NCBI GenBank assembly: GCA_037013495.1
Contig: CM072801.1
Location: forward strand, 70,665,816-70,729,815
DNA from: Hippophae tibetana
Taxonomy: Eukaryota > Streptophyta > Magnoliopsida > Rosales > Elaeagnaceae
Length of the DNA stretch: 64,000 bases
Direction: 5' to 3'
Numbering within the stretch: the first letter of the stretch is position 1; each line of letters opens with the position of its first letter. Under the pieces are notes generated by a model, which was given only the letters and a program-made list of their open reading frames with translations, made no database searches and was not told the origin of the DNA. Shown here piece after piece: positions 35,701 through 48,302 of this stretch. Position numbers and translations under genes: made by a program.

Positions 35701-38700
35701 AATCGAAAGTAAGTAAAACGGAAATTTGTGATAAAAACATAAACCCTCGATAAGTGATGTAAACGATGGAATTTGGTTACAGAAATCAGGTTCTCTTGCG
35801 TGGCCAAAATTAATCGTGTGATTCGATACGAGCTTCGATGGTATATATTATAATAGTCTTTAAGATACCTCAGTCTAGAGTTATGGTCGATTAAAGTTGA
35901 AAATTCGATATATCAAATGTTTTGTTATTTTTGAACAAGTGAACAGTAACCACTTTCGTTTTCTCTTTCCATAAATTATTTAGGGAGAATAGAGAATTAT
36001 TGATCACATAAGTAAAGATCCTTACTCGGCACAAATATCTCTCTTACAGATCTATTGAATAAAATCGAAAGTAAGTAAAACGGAAATTTGTGACAAAAAC
36101 ATAAACCCTCGATAAGTGATGTAAACGATGGAATTTGGTTACAGAAATCAGGTTCTCTATCGTGGAAAAAACTAATCGTGTGAATCGATACGAGCTTCGA
36201 TGTGATATATTATAATAGTCGTTAAGATACCTCAGTCTAGAGTTATTGTCTATTAAAGTTGAAAATTCGATATATCAAATGTTTTGTTATTTTTTTACAA
36301 GTTAACAGGAACCCCTTTCCCCTTCTCTCCTCTTAAATTTTTTGGAAGAATAGAGAGTTATTGATCACATAAATAAAGATCCTTTGTTCAGTCCAAATAT
36401 CTCTTTTACATATCTATTGAATAAAATCGAAAGTAAGTAAAACGGAAATGTGTGACAAAAACATAAACCCTCTATAAGTGATGTAAACGATGAAATTTGG
36501 TTACACAAATCAGGTTCTCTAGCGTAGCCAAAATTAATCATGTGAATCGATACGAGCTTCGCTGTTATATATTATAATAGTCTTTATGATACCTCAGTCT
36601 AGAGTTATTGTCTATTAAAGTTGAAAATTCGATATATCAAATGTTTTGTTATTTTTTAACAAGTTAAAAGTAACCCCTTTCCTGTTCTCTCCTCTTAAAT
36701 TTTTTTGAAGAATAGAGATTTATTAATCGCATAAATAAAGATCCCTTGGCCAGAAAAAATATGTCTTTTACATATCTATTGAATAAAATCGAAAGTAAGT
36801 AAAACGGAAATTTGTGATAAAAACATAAACCCTCGATAAGTGATGTAAACGATGGAATTTGGTTATAGAAATCAGGTTCTCTTGCGTGGCCAAAATTAAT
36901 CGTGTGATTCGATACGAGCTTCGATGGTATATATTATAATAGTCTTTAAGATACCTCAGTCCAGAGTTATGGTCGATTAAAGTTGAAAATTCGATATATC
37001 AAATGTTTTGTTATTTTTGAACAAGTGAACAGTAACCACTTTCGTTTTCTCTTTCCATAAATTATTTAGGGAGAATAGAGAATTATTGATCACATAAGTA
37101 AAGATCCTTACTCGGCACAAATATCTCTCTTACAGATCTATTGAATAAAATCGAAAGTAAGTAAAACGGAAATTTGTGACAAAAACATAAACCCTCGATA
37201 AGTGATGTAAACGATGGAATTTGGTTACAGAAATCAAGTTCTCTATCGTGGAAAAAACTAATCGTGTGAATCGATACGAGCTTCGATGTGATATATTATA
37301 ATAGTCGTTAAGATACCTCAGTCTAGAGTTAATGTCTATTAAAGTTGAAAATTCGATATATCAAATGTTTTGTTATTTTTTAACAAGTTAACAGGAACCC
37401 CTTTCCTCTTCTCTCCTCTTAAATTTTTTGGAAGAATAGAGAGTTATTGATCACATAAATAAAGATCCTTTGTTCAGTCCAAATATCTCTTTTACATATC
37501 TATTGAATAAAATCGAAAGTAAGTAAAACGGAAATGTGTGACAAAAACATAAACATTCTATAAGTGATGTAAACGATGAAATTTGGTTACACAAATCAGG
37601 TTCTCTAGCGTAGCCAAAATTAATCATGTGAATCGATACTAGCTTCGCTGTTATATATTATAATAGTCTTTATGATACCTCAGTCTAGAGTTATTGTCTA
37701 TTAAAGTTGAAAATTCGATATATCAAATGTTTTGTTATTTTTTAACAAGTTAAAAGTAACCCCTTTCCTATTCTCTCCTCTTAAATTTTTTTGAAGAATA
37801 GAGATTTATTAATCGCATAAATAAAGATCCCTTGGTCAGAAAAAATATGTCTTTTACATATCTATTGAATAAAATCGAAAGTAAGTAAAACGGAAATTTG
37901 TGATAAAAACATAAACCCTCGATAAGTGATGTGAACGATGGAATTTGGTTACAGAAATCAGGTTCTCTTGCGTGGCCAAAATTAATCGTGTGATTCGATA
38001 CGAGCTTCGATGGTATATATTATAATAGTCTTTAAGATACCTCAGTCTAGAGTTATGGTCGATTAGAGTTGAAAATTCGATATATCAAATGTTTTGTTAT
38101 TTTTGAACAAGTGAACAGTAACCACTTTCGTTTTCTCTTTCCATAAATTATTTAGGGAGAATAGAGAATTATTGATCACATAAGTAAAGATCCTTACTCG
38201 GCACAAATATCTCTCTTACAGATCTATTGAATAAAATCGAAAGTAAGTAAAACGGAAATTTGTGACAAAAACATAAACCCTCGATAAGTGATGTAAACGA
38301 TGGAATTTGGTTACAGAAATCAGGTTCTCTATCGTGGAAAAAACTAATCGTGTGAATCGATACGAGCTTCGATGTGATATATTATAATAGTCGTTAAGAT
38401 ACCTCAGTCTAGAGTTATTGTCTATTAAAGTTGAAAATTCGATATATCAAATGTTTTGTTATTTTTTAACAAGTTAACAGGAACCCCTTTCCTCTTCTCT
38501 CCTCTTAAATTTTTTGGAAGAATAGAGAGTTATTGATCACATAAATAAAGATCCCTTGGTCAGAAAAAATATGTCTTTTACATATCTATTGAAAAAAATC
38601 GAAAGTAAGTAAAACGGAAATTTGTGATAAAAACATAAACCCTCGATAAGTGATGTAAACGATGGAATTTGGTTACAGAAATCAGGTTCTCTAGCGTGGC

Positions 38701-39521
38701 CAAAATTAATCGTGTGAATCGATACGAGCTTCGATGTTATATATTATAATAGGCTTTAAGATACCTCAGTCTAGAGTTATTGTCTATTAAAGTTGAAAAT
38801 TCGATATATCAAATGTTTTGTTATTTTTTAACAAGTTAACAGTAACCCTTTCCTCTTCTCTCCTCTTAAATTTTTTGGAAGAATAGAGAGTTATTGATCA
38901 CATAAATAAAGATCCCTTGGTCAGAAAAAATATGTCTTTTACATATCTATTGAATAAAATCGAAAGTAAGTAAAACGGAAATTTGTGATAAAAACATAAA
39001 CCCTCGATAAGTGATGTAAAGGATGGAATTTGGTTACAGAAATCAGGTTCTCTTGCGTGGCCAAAATTAATCGTGTGATTCGATACGAGCTTCGATGGTA
39101 TATATTATAATAGTCTTTAAGATACCTCAGTCTAGAGTTATGGTCGATTAAAGTTGAAAATTCGATATATCAAATGTTTTGTTATTTTTGAACAAGTGAA
39201 CAGTAACCACTTTCGTTTTCTCTTTCCTTAAATTATTTAGGGAGAATAGAGAATTATTGATCACATAAATAAAGATCCTTACTCGGCACAAATATCTCTC
39301 TTACAGATCTATTGAATAAAATCGAAAGTAAGTAAAACGGAAATTTGTGACAAAAACATAAACCCTCGATAAGTGATGTAAAAGATGGAATTTGGTTACA
39401 GAAATCAGGTTCTCTATCGTGGAAAAAACTAATCGTGTGAATCGATACGAGCTTCGATGTGATATATTATAATAGTCGTTAAGATACCTCAGTCTAGAGT
39501 TAATGTCTATTAAAGTTGAAA

Positions 39522-39537
39522 ATTTGATATATCAAAT
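39522..39537. other. Perfect 16-bp palindrome (dyad variant)
   Basis: Same perfect palindrome, in the arm leading to the E monomer at 39,619. It is the first of three copies at 3,257-bp and 2,171-bp spacings, so it was carried along by the nested duplications. Confidence 0.9.
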
Positions 39538-42500
39538 GTTTTGTTATTTTTTAACAAGTTAACAGGAACCTCTTTCCTCTTCTCTCCTCTTAAATTTTTT
39601 GGAAGAATAGAGAGTTGTTGATCACATAAATAAAGATCCTTTGTTCAGCCCAAATATCTCTTTTACATATCTATTGAATAAAATCGAAAGTAAGTAAAAC
39701 GGAAATGTGTGACAAAAACATAAACCCTCTATAAGTGATGTAAACGATGGAATTTGGTTACACAAATCAGGTTCTCTAGCGTGGCCAAAATTAATCATGT
39801 GAATCGATACGAGCTTCGCTGTTATATATTATAATAGTCTTTATGATACCTCAGTCTAGAGTTATTGTCTATTAAAGTTGAAAATTCGATATATCAAATG
39901 TTTTGTTATTTTTTAACAAGTTAAAAGTAACCCCTTTCCTGTTCTCTCCTCTTAAATTTTTTTGAAGAATAGAGATTTATTAATCGCATAAATAAAGATC
40001 CCTTGGCCAGAAAAAATATGTCTTTTACATATCTATTGAATAAAATCGAAAGTAAGTAAAACGGAAATTTGTGATAAAAACATAAACCCTCGATAAGTGA
40101 TGTAAACGATGGAATTTGGTTATAGAAATCAGGTTCTCTTGCGTGGCCAAAATTAATCGTGTGATTCGATACGAGCTTCGATGGTATATATTATAATAGT
40201 CTTTAAGATACCTCAGTCTAGAGTTATGGTCGATTAAAGTTGAAAATTCGATATATCAAATGTTTTGTTATTTTTGAACAAGTGAACAGTAACCACTTTC
40301 GTTTTCTCTTTCCATAAATTATTTAGGGAGAATAGAGAATTATTGATCACATAAGTAAAGATCCTTACTCGGCACAAATATCTCTCTTACAGATCTATTG
40401 AATAAAATCGAAAGTAAGTAAAACGGAAATTTGTGACAAAAACATAAACCCTCGATAAGTGATGTAAACGATGGAATTTGGTTACAGAAATCAAGTTCTC
40501 TATCGTGGAAAAAACTAATCGTGTGAATCGATACGAGCTTCGATGTGATATATTATAATAGTCGTTAAGATACCTCAGTCTAGAGTTAATGTCTATTAAA
40601 GTTGAAAATTCGATATATCAAATGTTTTGTTATTTTTTAACAAGTTAACAGGAACCCCTTTCCTCTTCTCTCCTCTTAAATTTTTTGGAAGAATAGAGAG
40701 TTATTGATCACATAAATAAAGATCCTTTGTTCAGTCCAAATATCTCTTTTACATATCTATTGAATAAAATCGAAAGTAAGTAAAACGGAAATGTGTGACA
40801 AAAACATAAACATTCTATAAGTGATGTAAACGATGAAATTTGGTTACACAAATCAGGTTCTCTAGCGTAGCCAAAATTAATCATGTGAATCGATACTAGC
40901 TTCGCTGTTATATATTATAATAGTCTTTATGATACCTCAGTCTAGAGTTATTGTCTATTAAAGTTGAAAATTCGATATATCAAATGTTTTGTTATTTTTT
41001 AACAAGTTAAAAGTAACCCCTTTCCTATTCTCTCCTCTTAAATTTTTTTGAAGAATAGAGATTTATTAATCGCATAAATAAAGATCCCTTGGTCAGAAAA
41101 AATATGTCTTTTACATATCTATTGAATAAAATCGAAAGTAAGTAAAACGGAAATTTGTGATAAAAACATAAACCCTCGATAAGTGATGTGAACGATGGAA
41201 TTTGGTTACAGAAATCAGGTTCTCTTGCGTGGCCAAAATTAATCGTGTGATTCGATACGAGCTTCGATGGTATATATTATAATAGTCTTTAAGATACCTC
41301 AGTCTAGAGTTATGGTCGATTAGAGTTGAAAATTCGATATATCAAATGTTTTGTTATTTTTGAACAAGTGAACAGTAACCACTTTCGTTTTCTCTTTCCA
41401 TAAATTATTTAGGGAGAATAGAGAATTATTGATCACATAAGTAAAGATCCTTACTCGGCACAAATATCTCTCTTACAGATCTATTGAATAAAATCGAAAG
41501 TAAGTAAAACGGAAATTTGTGACAAAAACATAAACCCTCGATAAGTGATGTAAACGATGGAATTTGGTTACAGAAATCAGGTTCTCTATCGTGGAAAAAA
41601 CTAATCGTGTGAATCGATACGAGCTTCGATGTGATATATTATAATAGTCGTTAAGATACCTCAGTCTAGAGTTATTGTCTATTAAAGTTGAAAATTCGAT
41701 ATATCAAATGTTTTGTTATTTTTTAACAAGTTAACAGGAACCCCTTTCCTCTTCTCTCCTCTTAAATTTTTTGGAAGAATAGAGAGTTATTGATCACATA
41801 AATAAAGATCCCTTGGTCAGAAAAAATATGTCTTTTACATATCTATTGAAAAAAATCGAAAGTAAGTAAAACGGAAATTTGTGATAAAAACATAAACCCT
41901 CGATAAGTGATGTAAACGATGGAATTTGGTTACAGAAATCAGGTTCTCTAGCGTGGCCAAAATTAATCGTGTGAATCGATACGAGCTTCGATGTTATATA
42001 TTATAATAGGCTTTAAGATACCTCAGTCTAGAGTTATTGTCTATTAAAGTTGAAAATTCGATATATCAAATGTTTTGTTATTTTTTAACAAGTTAACAGT
42101 AACCCTTTCCTCTTCTCTCCTCTTAAATTTTTTGGAAGAATGGAGAGTTATTGATCACATAAATAAAGATCCCTTGGTCAGAAAAAATATGTCTTTTACA
42201 TATCTATTGAATAAAATCGAAAGTAAGTAAAACGGAAATTTGAAATAAAAACATAAACCCTCGATAAGTGATGTAAAGGATGGAATTTGGTTACAGAAAT
42301 CAGGTTCTCTTGCGTGGCCAAAATTAATCGTGTGATTCGATACGAGCTTCGATGGTATATATTATAATAGTCTTTAAGATACCTCAGTCTAGAGTTATGG
42401 TCGATTAAAGTTGAAAATTCGATATATCAAATGTTTTGTTATTTTTGAACAAGTGAACAGTAACCACTTTCGTTTTCTCTTTCCTTAAATTATTTAGGGA

Positions 42501-42778
42501 GAATAGAGAATTATTGATCACATAAATAAAGATCCTTACTCGGCACAAATATCTCTCTTACAGATCTATTGAATAAAATCGAAAGTAAGTAAAACGGAAA
42601 TTTGTGACAAAAACATAAACCCTCGATAAGTGATGTAAAAGATGGAATTTGGTTACAGAAATCAGGTTCTCTATCGTGGAAAAAACTAATCGTGTGAATC
42701 GATACGAGCTTCGATGTGATATATTATAATAGTCGTTAAGATACCTCAGTCTAGAGTTAATGTCTATTAAAGTTGAAA

Positions 42779-42794
42779 ATTTGATATATCAAAT
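42779..42794. other. Perfect 16-bp palindrome (dyad variant)
   Basis: Second right-domain copy of the perfect palindrome, before the E monomer at 42,876 and exactly 3,257 bp from the copy at 39,522. Confidence 0.9.
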
Positions 42795-44949
42795 GTTTTG
42801 TTATTTTTTAACAAGTTAACAGGAACCCCTTTCCTCTTCTCTCCTCTTAAATTTTTTGGAAGAATAGAGAGTTGTTGATCACATAAATAAAGATCCTTTG
42901 TTCAGCCCAAATATCTCTTTTACATATCTATTGAATAAAATCGAAAGTAAGTAAAACGGAAATGTGTGACAAAAACATAAACCCTCTATAAGTGATGTAA
43001 ACGATGGAATTTGGTTACACAAATCAGGTTCTCTAGCGTGGCCAAAATTAATCATGTGAATCGATACGAGCTTCGCTGTTATATATTATAATAGTCTTTA
43101 TGATACCTCAGTCTAGAGTTATTGTCTATTAAAGTTGAAAATTCGATATATCAAATGTTTTGTTATTTTTTAACAAGTTAAAAGTAACCCCTTTCCTATT
43201 CTCTCCTCTTAAATTTTTTTGAAGAATAGAGATTTATTAATCGCATAAATAAAGATCCCTTGGTCAGAAAAAATATGTCTTTTACATATCTATTGAATAA
43301 AGTCGAAAGTAAGTAAAACGGAAATTTGTGATAAAAACATAAACCCTCGATAAGTGATGTGAACGATGGAATTTGGTTACAGAAATCAGGTTCTCTTGCG
43401 TGGCCAAAATTAATCGTGTGATTCGATACGAGCTTCGATGGTATATATTGTAATAGTCTTTAAGATACCTCAGTCTAGAGTTATGGTCGATTAAAGTTGA
43501 AAATTCGATATATCAAATGTTTTGTTATTTTTGAACAAGTGAACAGTAACCACTTTCGTTTTCTCTTTCCATAAATTATTTAGGGAGAATAGAGAATTAT
43601 TGATCACATAAGTAAAGATCCTTACTCGGCACAAATATCTCTCTTACAGATCTATTGAATAAAATCGAAAGTAAGTAAAACGGAAATTTGTGACAAAAAC
43701 ATAAACCCTCGATAAGTGATGTAAACGATGGAATTTGGTTACAGAAATCAGGTTCTCTATCGTGGAAAAAACTAATCGTGTGAATCGATACGAGCTTCGA
43801 TGTGATATATTATAATAGTCGTTAAGATACCTCAGTCTAGAGTTATTGTCTATTAAAGTTGAAAATTCGATATATCAAATGTTTTGTTATTTTTTAACAA
43901 GTTAACAGGAACCCCTTTCCTCTTCTCTCCTCTTAAATTTTTTGGAAGAATAGAGAGTTATTGATCACATAAATAAAGATCCCTTCGTCAGAAAAAATAT
44001 GTCTTTTACATATCTATTGAAAAAAATCGAAAGTAAGTAAAACGGAAATTTGTGATAAAAACATAAACCCTCGATAAGTGATGTAAACGATGGAATTTGG
44101 TTACAGAAATCAGGTTCTCTAGCGTGGCCAAAATTAATCGTGTGAATCGATACGAGCTTCGATGTTATATATTATAATAGGCTTTAAGATACCTCAGTCT
44201 AGAGTTATTGTCTATTAAAGTTGAAAATTCGATATATCAAATGTTTTGTTATTTTTTAACAAGTTAACAGTAACCCTTTCCTCTTCTCTCCTCTTAAATT
44301 TTTTGGAAGAATAGAGAGTTATTGATCACATAAATAAAGATCCCTTGGTCAGAAAAAATATGTCTTTTACATATCTATTGAATAAAATCGAAAGTAAGTA
44401 AAACGGAAATTTGTGATAAAAACATAAACCCTCGATAAGTGATGTAAAGGATGGAATTTGGTTACAGAAATCAGGTTCTCTTGCGTGGCCAAAATTAATC
44501 GTGTGATTCGATACGAGCTTCGATGGTATATATTATAATAGTCTTTAAGATACCTCAGTCTAGAGTTATGGTCGATTAAAGTTGAAAATTCGATATATCA
44601 AATGTTTTGTTATTTTTTAACAAGTGAACAGTAACCACTTTCGTTTTCTCTTTCCTTAAATTATTTAGGGAGAATAGAGAATTATTGATCACATAAATAA
44701 AGATCCTTACTCGGCACAAATATCTCTCTTACAGATCTATTGAATAAAATCGAAAGTAAGTAAAACGGAAATTTGTGACAAAAACATAAACCCTCGATAA
44801 GTGATGTAAAAGATGGAATTTGGTTACAGAAATCAGGTTGTCTATCGTGGAAAAAACTAATCGTGTGAATCGATACGAGCTTCGATGTGATATATTATAA
44901 TAGTCGTTAAGATACCTCAGTCTAGAGTTAATGTCTATTAAAGTTGAAA

Positions 44950-44965
44950 ATTTGATATATCAAAT
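44950..44965. other. Perfect 16-bp palindrome (dyad variant)
   Basis: Third right-domain copy of the perfect palindrome, before the E monomer at 45,047 and exactly 2,171 bp from the copy at 42,779. Confidence 0.9.
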
Positions 44966-45408
44966 GTTTTGTTATTTTTTAACAAGTTAACAGGAACCCC
45001 TTTCCTCTTCTCTCCTCTTAAATTTTTTGGAAGAATAGAGAGTTGTTGATCACATAAATAAAGATCCTTTGTTCAGCCCAAATATCTCTTTTACATATCT
45101 ATTGAATAAAATCGAAAGTAAGTAAAACGGAAATGTGTGACAAAAACATAAACCCTCTATAAGTGATGTAAACGATGGAATTTGGTTACACAAATCAGGT
45201 TCTCTAGCGTGGCCAAAATTAATCATGTGAATCGATACGAGCTTCGCTGTTATATATTATAATAGTCTTTATGATACCTCAGTCTAGAGTTATTGTCTAT
45301 TAAAGTTGAAAATTCGATATATCAAATGTTTTGTTATTTTTTAACAAGTTAAAAGTAACCCCTTTCCTGTTCTCTCCTCTTAAATTTTTTTGAAGAATAG
45401 AGATTTAT

Positions 45409-48302
45409 TGATCGCATAAATAAAGATCCCTTGGTCAGAAAAAATATGTATTTTACATATCTATTGAATAAAATCGAAAGTAAGTAAAACAGAAATTTGT
45501 GAAAAAAACATAAACCCTCGATAAGTGATGTAAACGATGGAATTTGGTTACAGAAATCAGGTTCTCTTGCGTGGCCAAAATTAATCGTGTGATTCGATAC
45601 GAGCTTCGATTGTATATATTATAATAGTCTTTAAGATACCTCAGTCTAGAGTTATGGTTGATTAAAGTTGAAAATTCGATATATCAAATGTTTTGTTATT
45701 TTTGAACAAGTGAACAGTAACCACTTTCGTTTTCTCTTTCCATAAATTATTTAGGGAGAATAGAGAATTATTGATCACATAAATAAAGATCCTTACTCGG
45801 CACAAATATCTCTCTTACAGATCTATTGAATAAAATCGAAAGTAAGTAAAACGGAAATTTGTGACAAAAACATAAACCCTCGATAAGTGATGTAAACGAT
45901 GGAATTTGGTTACAGAAATCAGGTTCTCTAGCGTGGCCAAAATTAATCGTGTGAATCGATACGAGCTTCGATGGTATATATTATAATAGGCTTTAAGATA
46001 CCTCAGTCTAGAGTTATTGTCTATTAAAGTTGAAAATTCGATATATCAACTGTTTTGTTATTTTTTAACAAGTTAACAGTAACCCTTTTCCTGTTCTCTC
46101 CTCTTAAATTTTTTGGAAGAATAGAGATTTATTGATCACATAAATAAAGATCCCTTATTCAGCCCAAATATCTCTTTTACATATCTATTGAAAAAAATCG
46201 AAAGTAAGTAAAACGGAAATGTGTGACAAAAACATAAACCCTCGTTAAGTGATGTAAAGGATGGAATTTGGTTACAGAAATCAGGTTCTCTTGCGTGGCC
46301 AAAATTAATCGTGTGATTCGATACGAGCTTCGATGTTATATATTATAATAGTCTTTAAGATACCTCAGTCTAGAGTTATGGTCGATTAAAGTTGAAAATT
46401 CGATATATCAAATGTTTTGTTATTTTTGAACAAATGAACAGTAACCACTTTCGTTTTCTCTTTCCTTAAATTATTTAGGGAGAATAGAGAATTATTGATC
46501 ACATAAATAAAGATCCTTACTCGGCACAAATATCTCTCTTACAGATCTATTGAATTAAATGGAAAGTAAGTAAAACGGAAATTTGTGACAAAAACATAAA
46601 CCCTCGTTAAGTGATGTAAAGGATGGAATTTGGTTACAGAAATCAGGTTCTCTTGCGTGGCCAAAATTAATCGTGTGATTCGATACGAGCTTCGATGTGA
46701 TATATTATAATAGTCGTTAAGATACCTCAGTCTAGAGTTATTGTCTATTAAAGTTGAAAATTCGATATATGAAATGTTTTGTTATTTTTTAACAAGTTAA
46801 CAGGAACCCCTTTCCTCTTCTCTCCTCTTAAATATTTTGGAAGAATAGAGTTATTGATCACATAAATAAAGATCCCTTGGTCAGAAAAAATATGTCTTTG
46901 ACATATCTATTGAAAAAAATCGAAAGTAAGTAAAACGGAAATTTGTGATAAAAACATAAACCCTCGATAAGTGATGTAAACGATGGAATTTGGTTACAGA
47001 AATCAGGTTATCTAGCGTGGCCAAAATTAATCGTGTGAATCGATACGAGCTTCGATGTTATATATTATAATAGGCTTTAAGATATCTCAGTCTAGAGTTA
47101 TTGTCTATTAAAGTTGAAAATTCGATATATCAAATATTTTGTTATTTTTGAACAAATGAACAGTAACCACTTTCGTTTTCTCTTTCCTTAAATTATTTAG
47201 GGAGAATAGAGAATTATTGATCACATAAATAAAGATCCTTACTCGGCACAAATATCTCTCTTACAGATCTATTGAATTAAATGGAAAGTAAGTAAAACGG
47301 AAATTTGTGACAAAAACATAAACCCTCGTTAAGTGATGTAAAGGATGGAATTTGGTTACAGAAATCAGGTTCTCTTGCGTGGCCAAAATTAATCGTGTGA
47401 TTCGATACGAGCTTCGATGTGATATATTATAATAGTCGTTAAGATACCTCAGTCTAGAGTTATTGTCTATTAAAGTTGAAAATTCGATATATCAAATGTT
47501 TTGTTATTTTTTAACAAGTTAACAGGAACCCCTTTCCTCTTCTCTCCTCTTAAATTTTTTGGAAGAATAGAGAGTTATTGATCACATAAATAAAGATCCC
47601 TTGGTTAGAAAAAATATGTCTTTTACATATCTATTGAATAAAATCGAAAGTAAGTAAAACGGAAATTTGTGATAAAAACATAAACCCTCGATAAGTGATG
47701 TAAAGGATGGAATTTGGTTACAGAAATCAGGTTCTCTTGCGTGGCCAAAATTAATCGTGTGATTCGATACGAGCTTCGATTTTATATATTATAATAGTCT
47801 TTAAGATACCTCAGTCTAGAGTTATGGTCGATTAAAGTTGAAAATTCGATATATCAAATGTTTTGTTATTTTTGAACAAGTGAACGGTAACCACTTTCGT
47901 TTTCTCTTTCCTTAAATTATTTAGGGAGAATAGAGAATTATTGATCACATAAATAAAGATCCTTACTCGGCACAAATATCTCTCTTACAGATCTATTGAA
48001 TAAAATCGAAAGTAAGTAAAACGGAAATTTGTGACAAAAACATAAACCCTCGATAAGTGATGTAAACGATGGAATTTGGTTACAGAAATCAGGTTCTCTA
48101 TCGTGGAAAAAACTAATCGTGTGAATCGATACGAGCTTCGATGTGATATATTATAATAGTCGTTAAGATACCTCAGTCTAGAGTTAATGTCTATTAAAGT
48201 TGAAAATTCGATATATCAAATGTTTTGTTATTTTTTAACAAGTTAACAGGAACCCCTTTCCTCTTCTCTCCTCTTAAATTTTTTGGAAGAATAGAGAGTT
48301 AT
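45409..48302. repeat. Irregular block F-B-H-B/H-G-B/H-F2-Bm
   Basis: Anchors at 45,409 F, 45,772 B, 46,133 H, 46,496 chimeric B/H, 46,855 G, 47,218 chimeric B/H, 47,579 F2 and 47,942 Bm. Both chimeras have the B arm (TTTAGGG, AGATCT, then GAATTAAATGGAAAG) and an H-type ending (CCCTCGTTAAG, AAAGGATGG, CTTGCGTGG) and lie 722 bp apart. The interval 46,496-46,855 is 359 bp, the shortest in the window, because GAGAGTTATT became GAGTTATT. Confidence 0.83.

Larger units (their letters stand above)
31657..38172. repeat. Trimer HOR Bm-E-F, six copies of 1,086 bp
   Basis: Bm anchors at 31,657, 32,743, 33,829, 34,915, 36,001, 37,087 and the next at 38,173: six spacings of exactly 1,086 bp (361 + 362 + 363). 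From 33,829 a 2,172-bp hexamer is superimposed: alternate units share TTTTTTTACAAG with CCCCTTCTCTCC (E at 34,190 and 36,362) and TTGGCCAGAAA with GGTTATAGAAATC (F at 34,552 and 36,724), and CATAAGTAAAG marks all Bm copies from 33,829 on. This is the most regular stretch of the window. Confidence 0.92.
38173..45408. repeat. Nested duplications of Bm-E-F and Bm-G-F2
   Basis: Order by anchor: 38,173 Bm, G, F2, 39,258 Bm, E, F, 40,344 Bm, E, F, 41,430 Bm, G, F2, 42,515 Bm, E, F, 43,601 Bm, G, F2, 44,686 Bm, E. Segment 36,724-39,980 is repeated at 39,981-43,237 (3,257 bp, nine monomers), and 41,067-43,237 is repeated at 43,238-45,408 (2,171 bp, six monomers). Shared tags at the 3,257-bp offset include AAACATTCTATAAG (37,551 and 40,808), GATACTAGCTTC, GTGAACGATGG and GATTAGAGTTG. 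Only a handful of differences were seen, for example CAGTCCAGAG at about 36,957. Confidence 0.88.
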
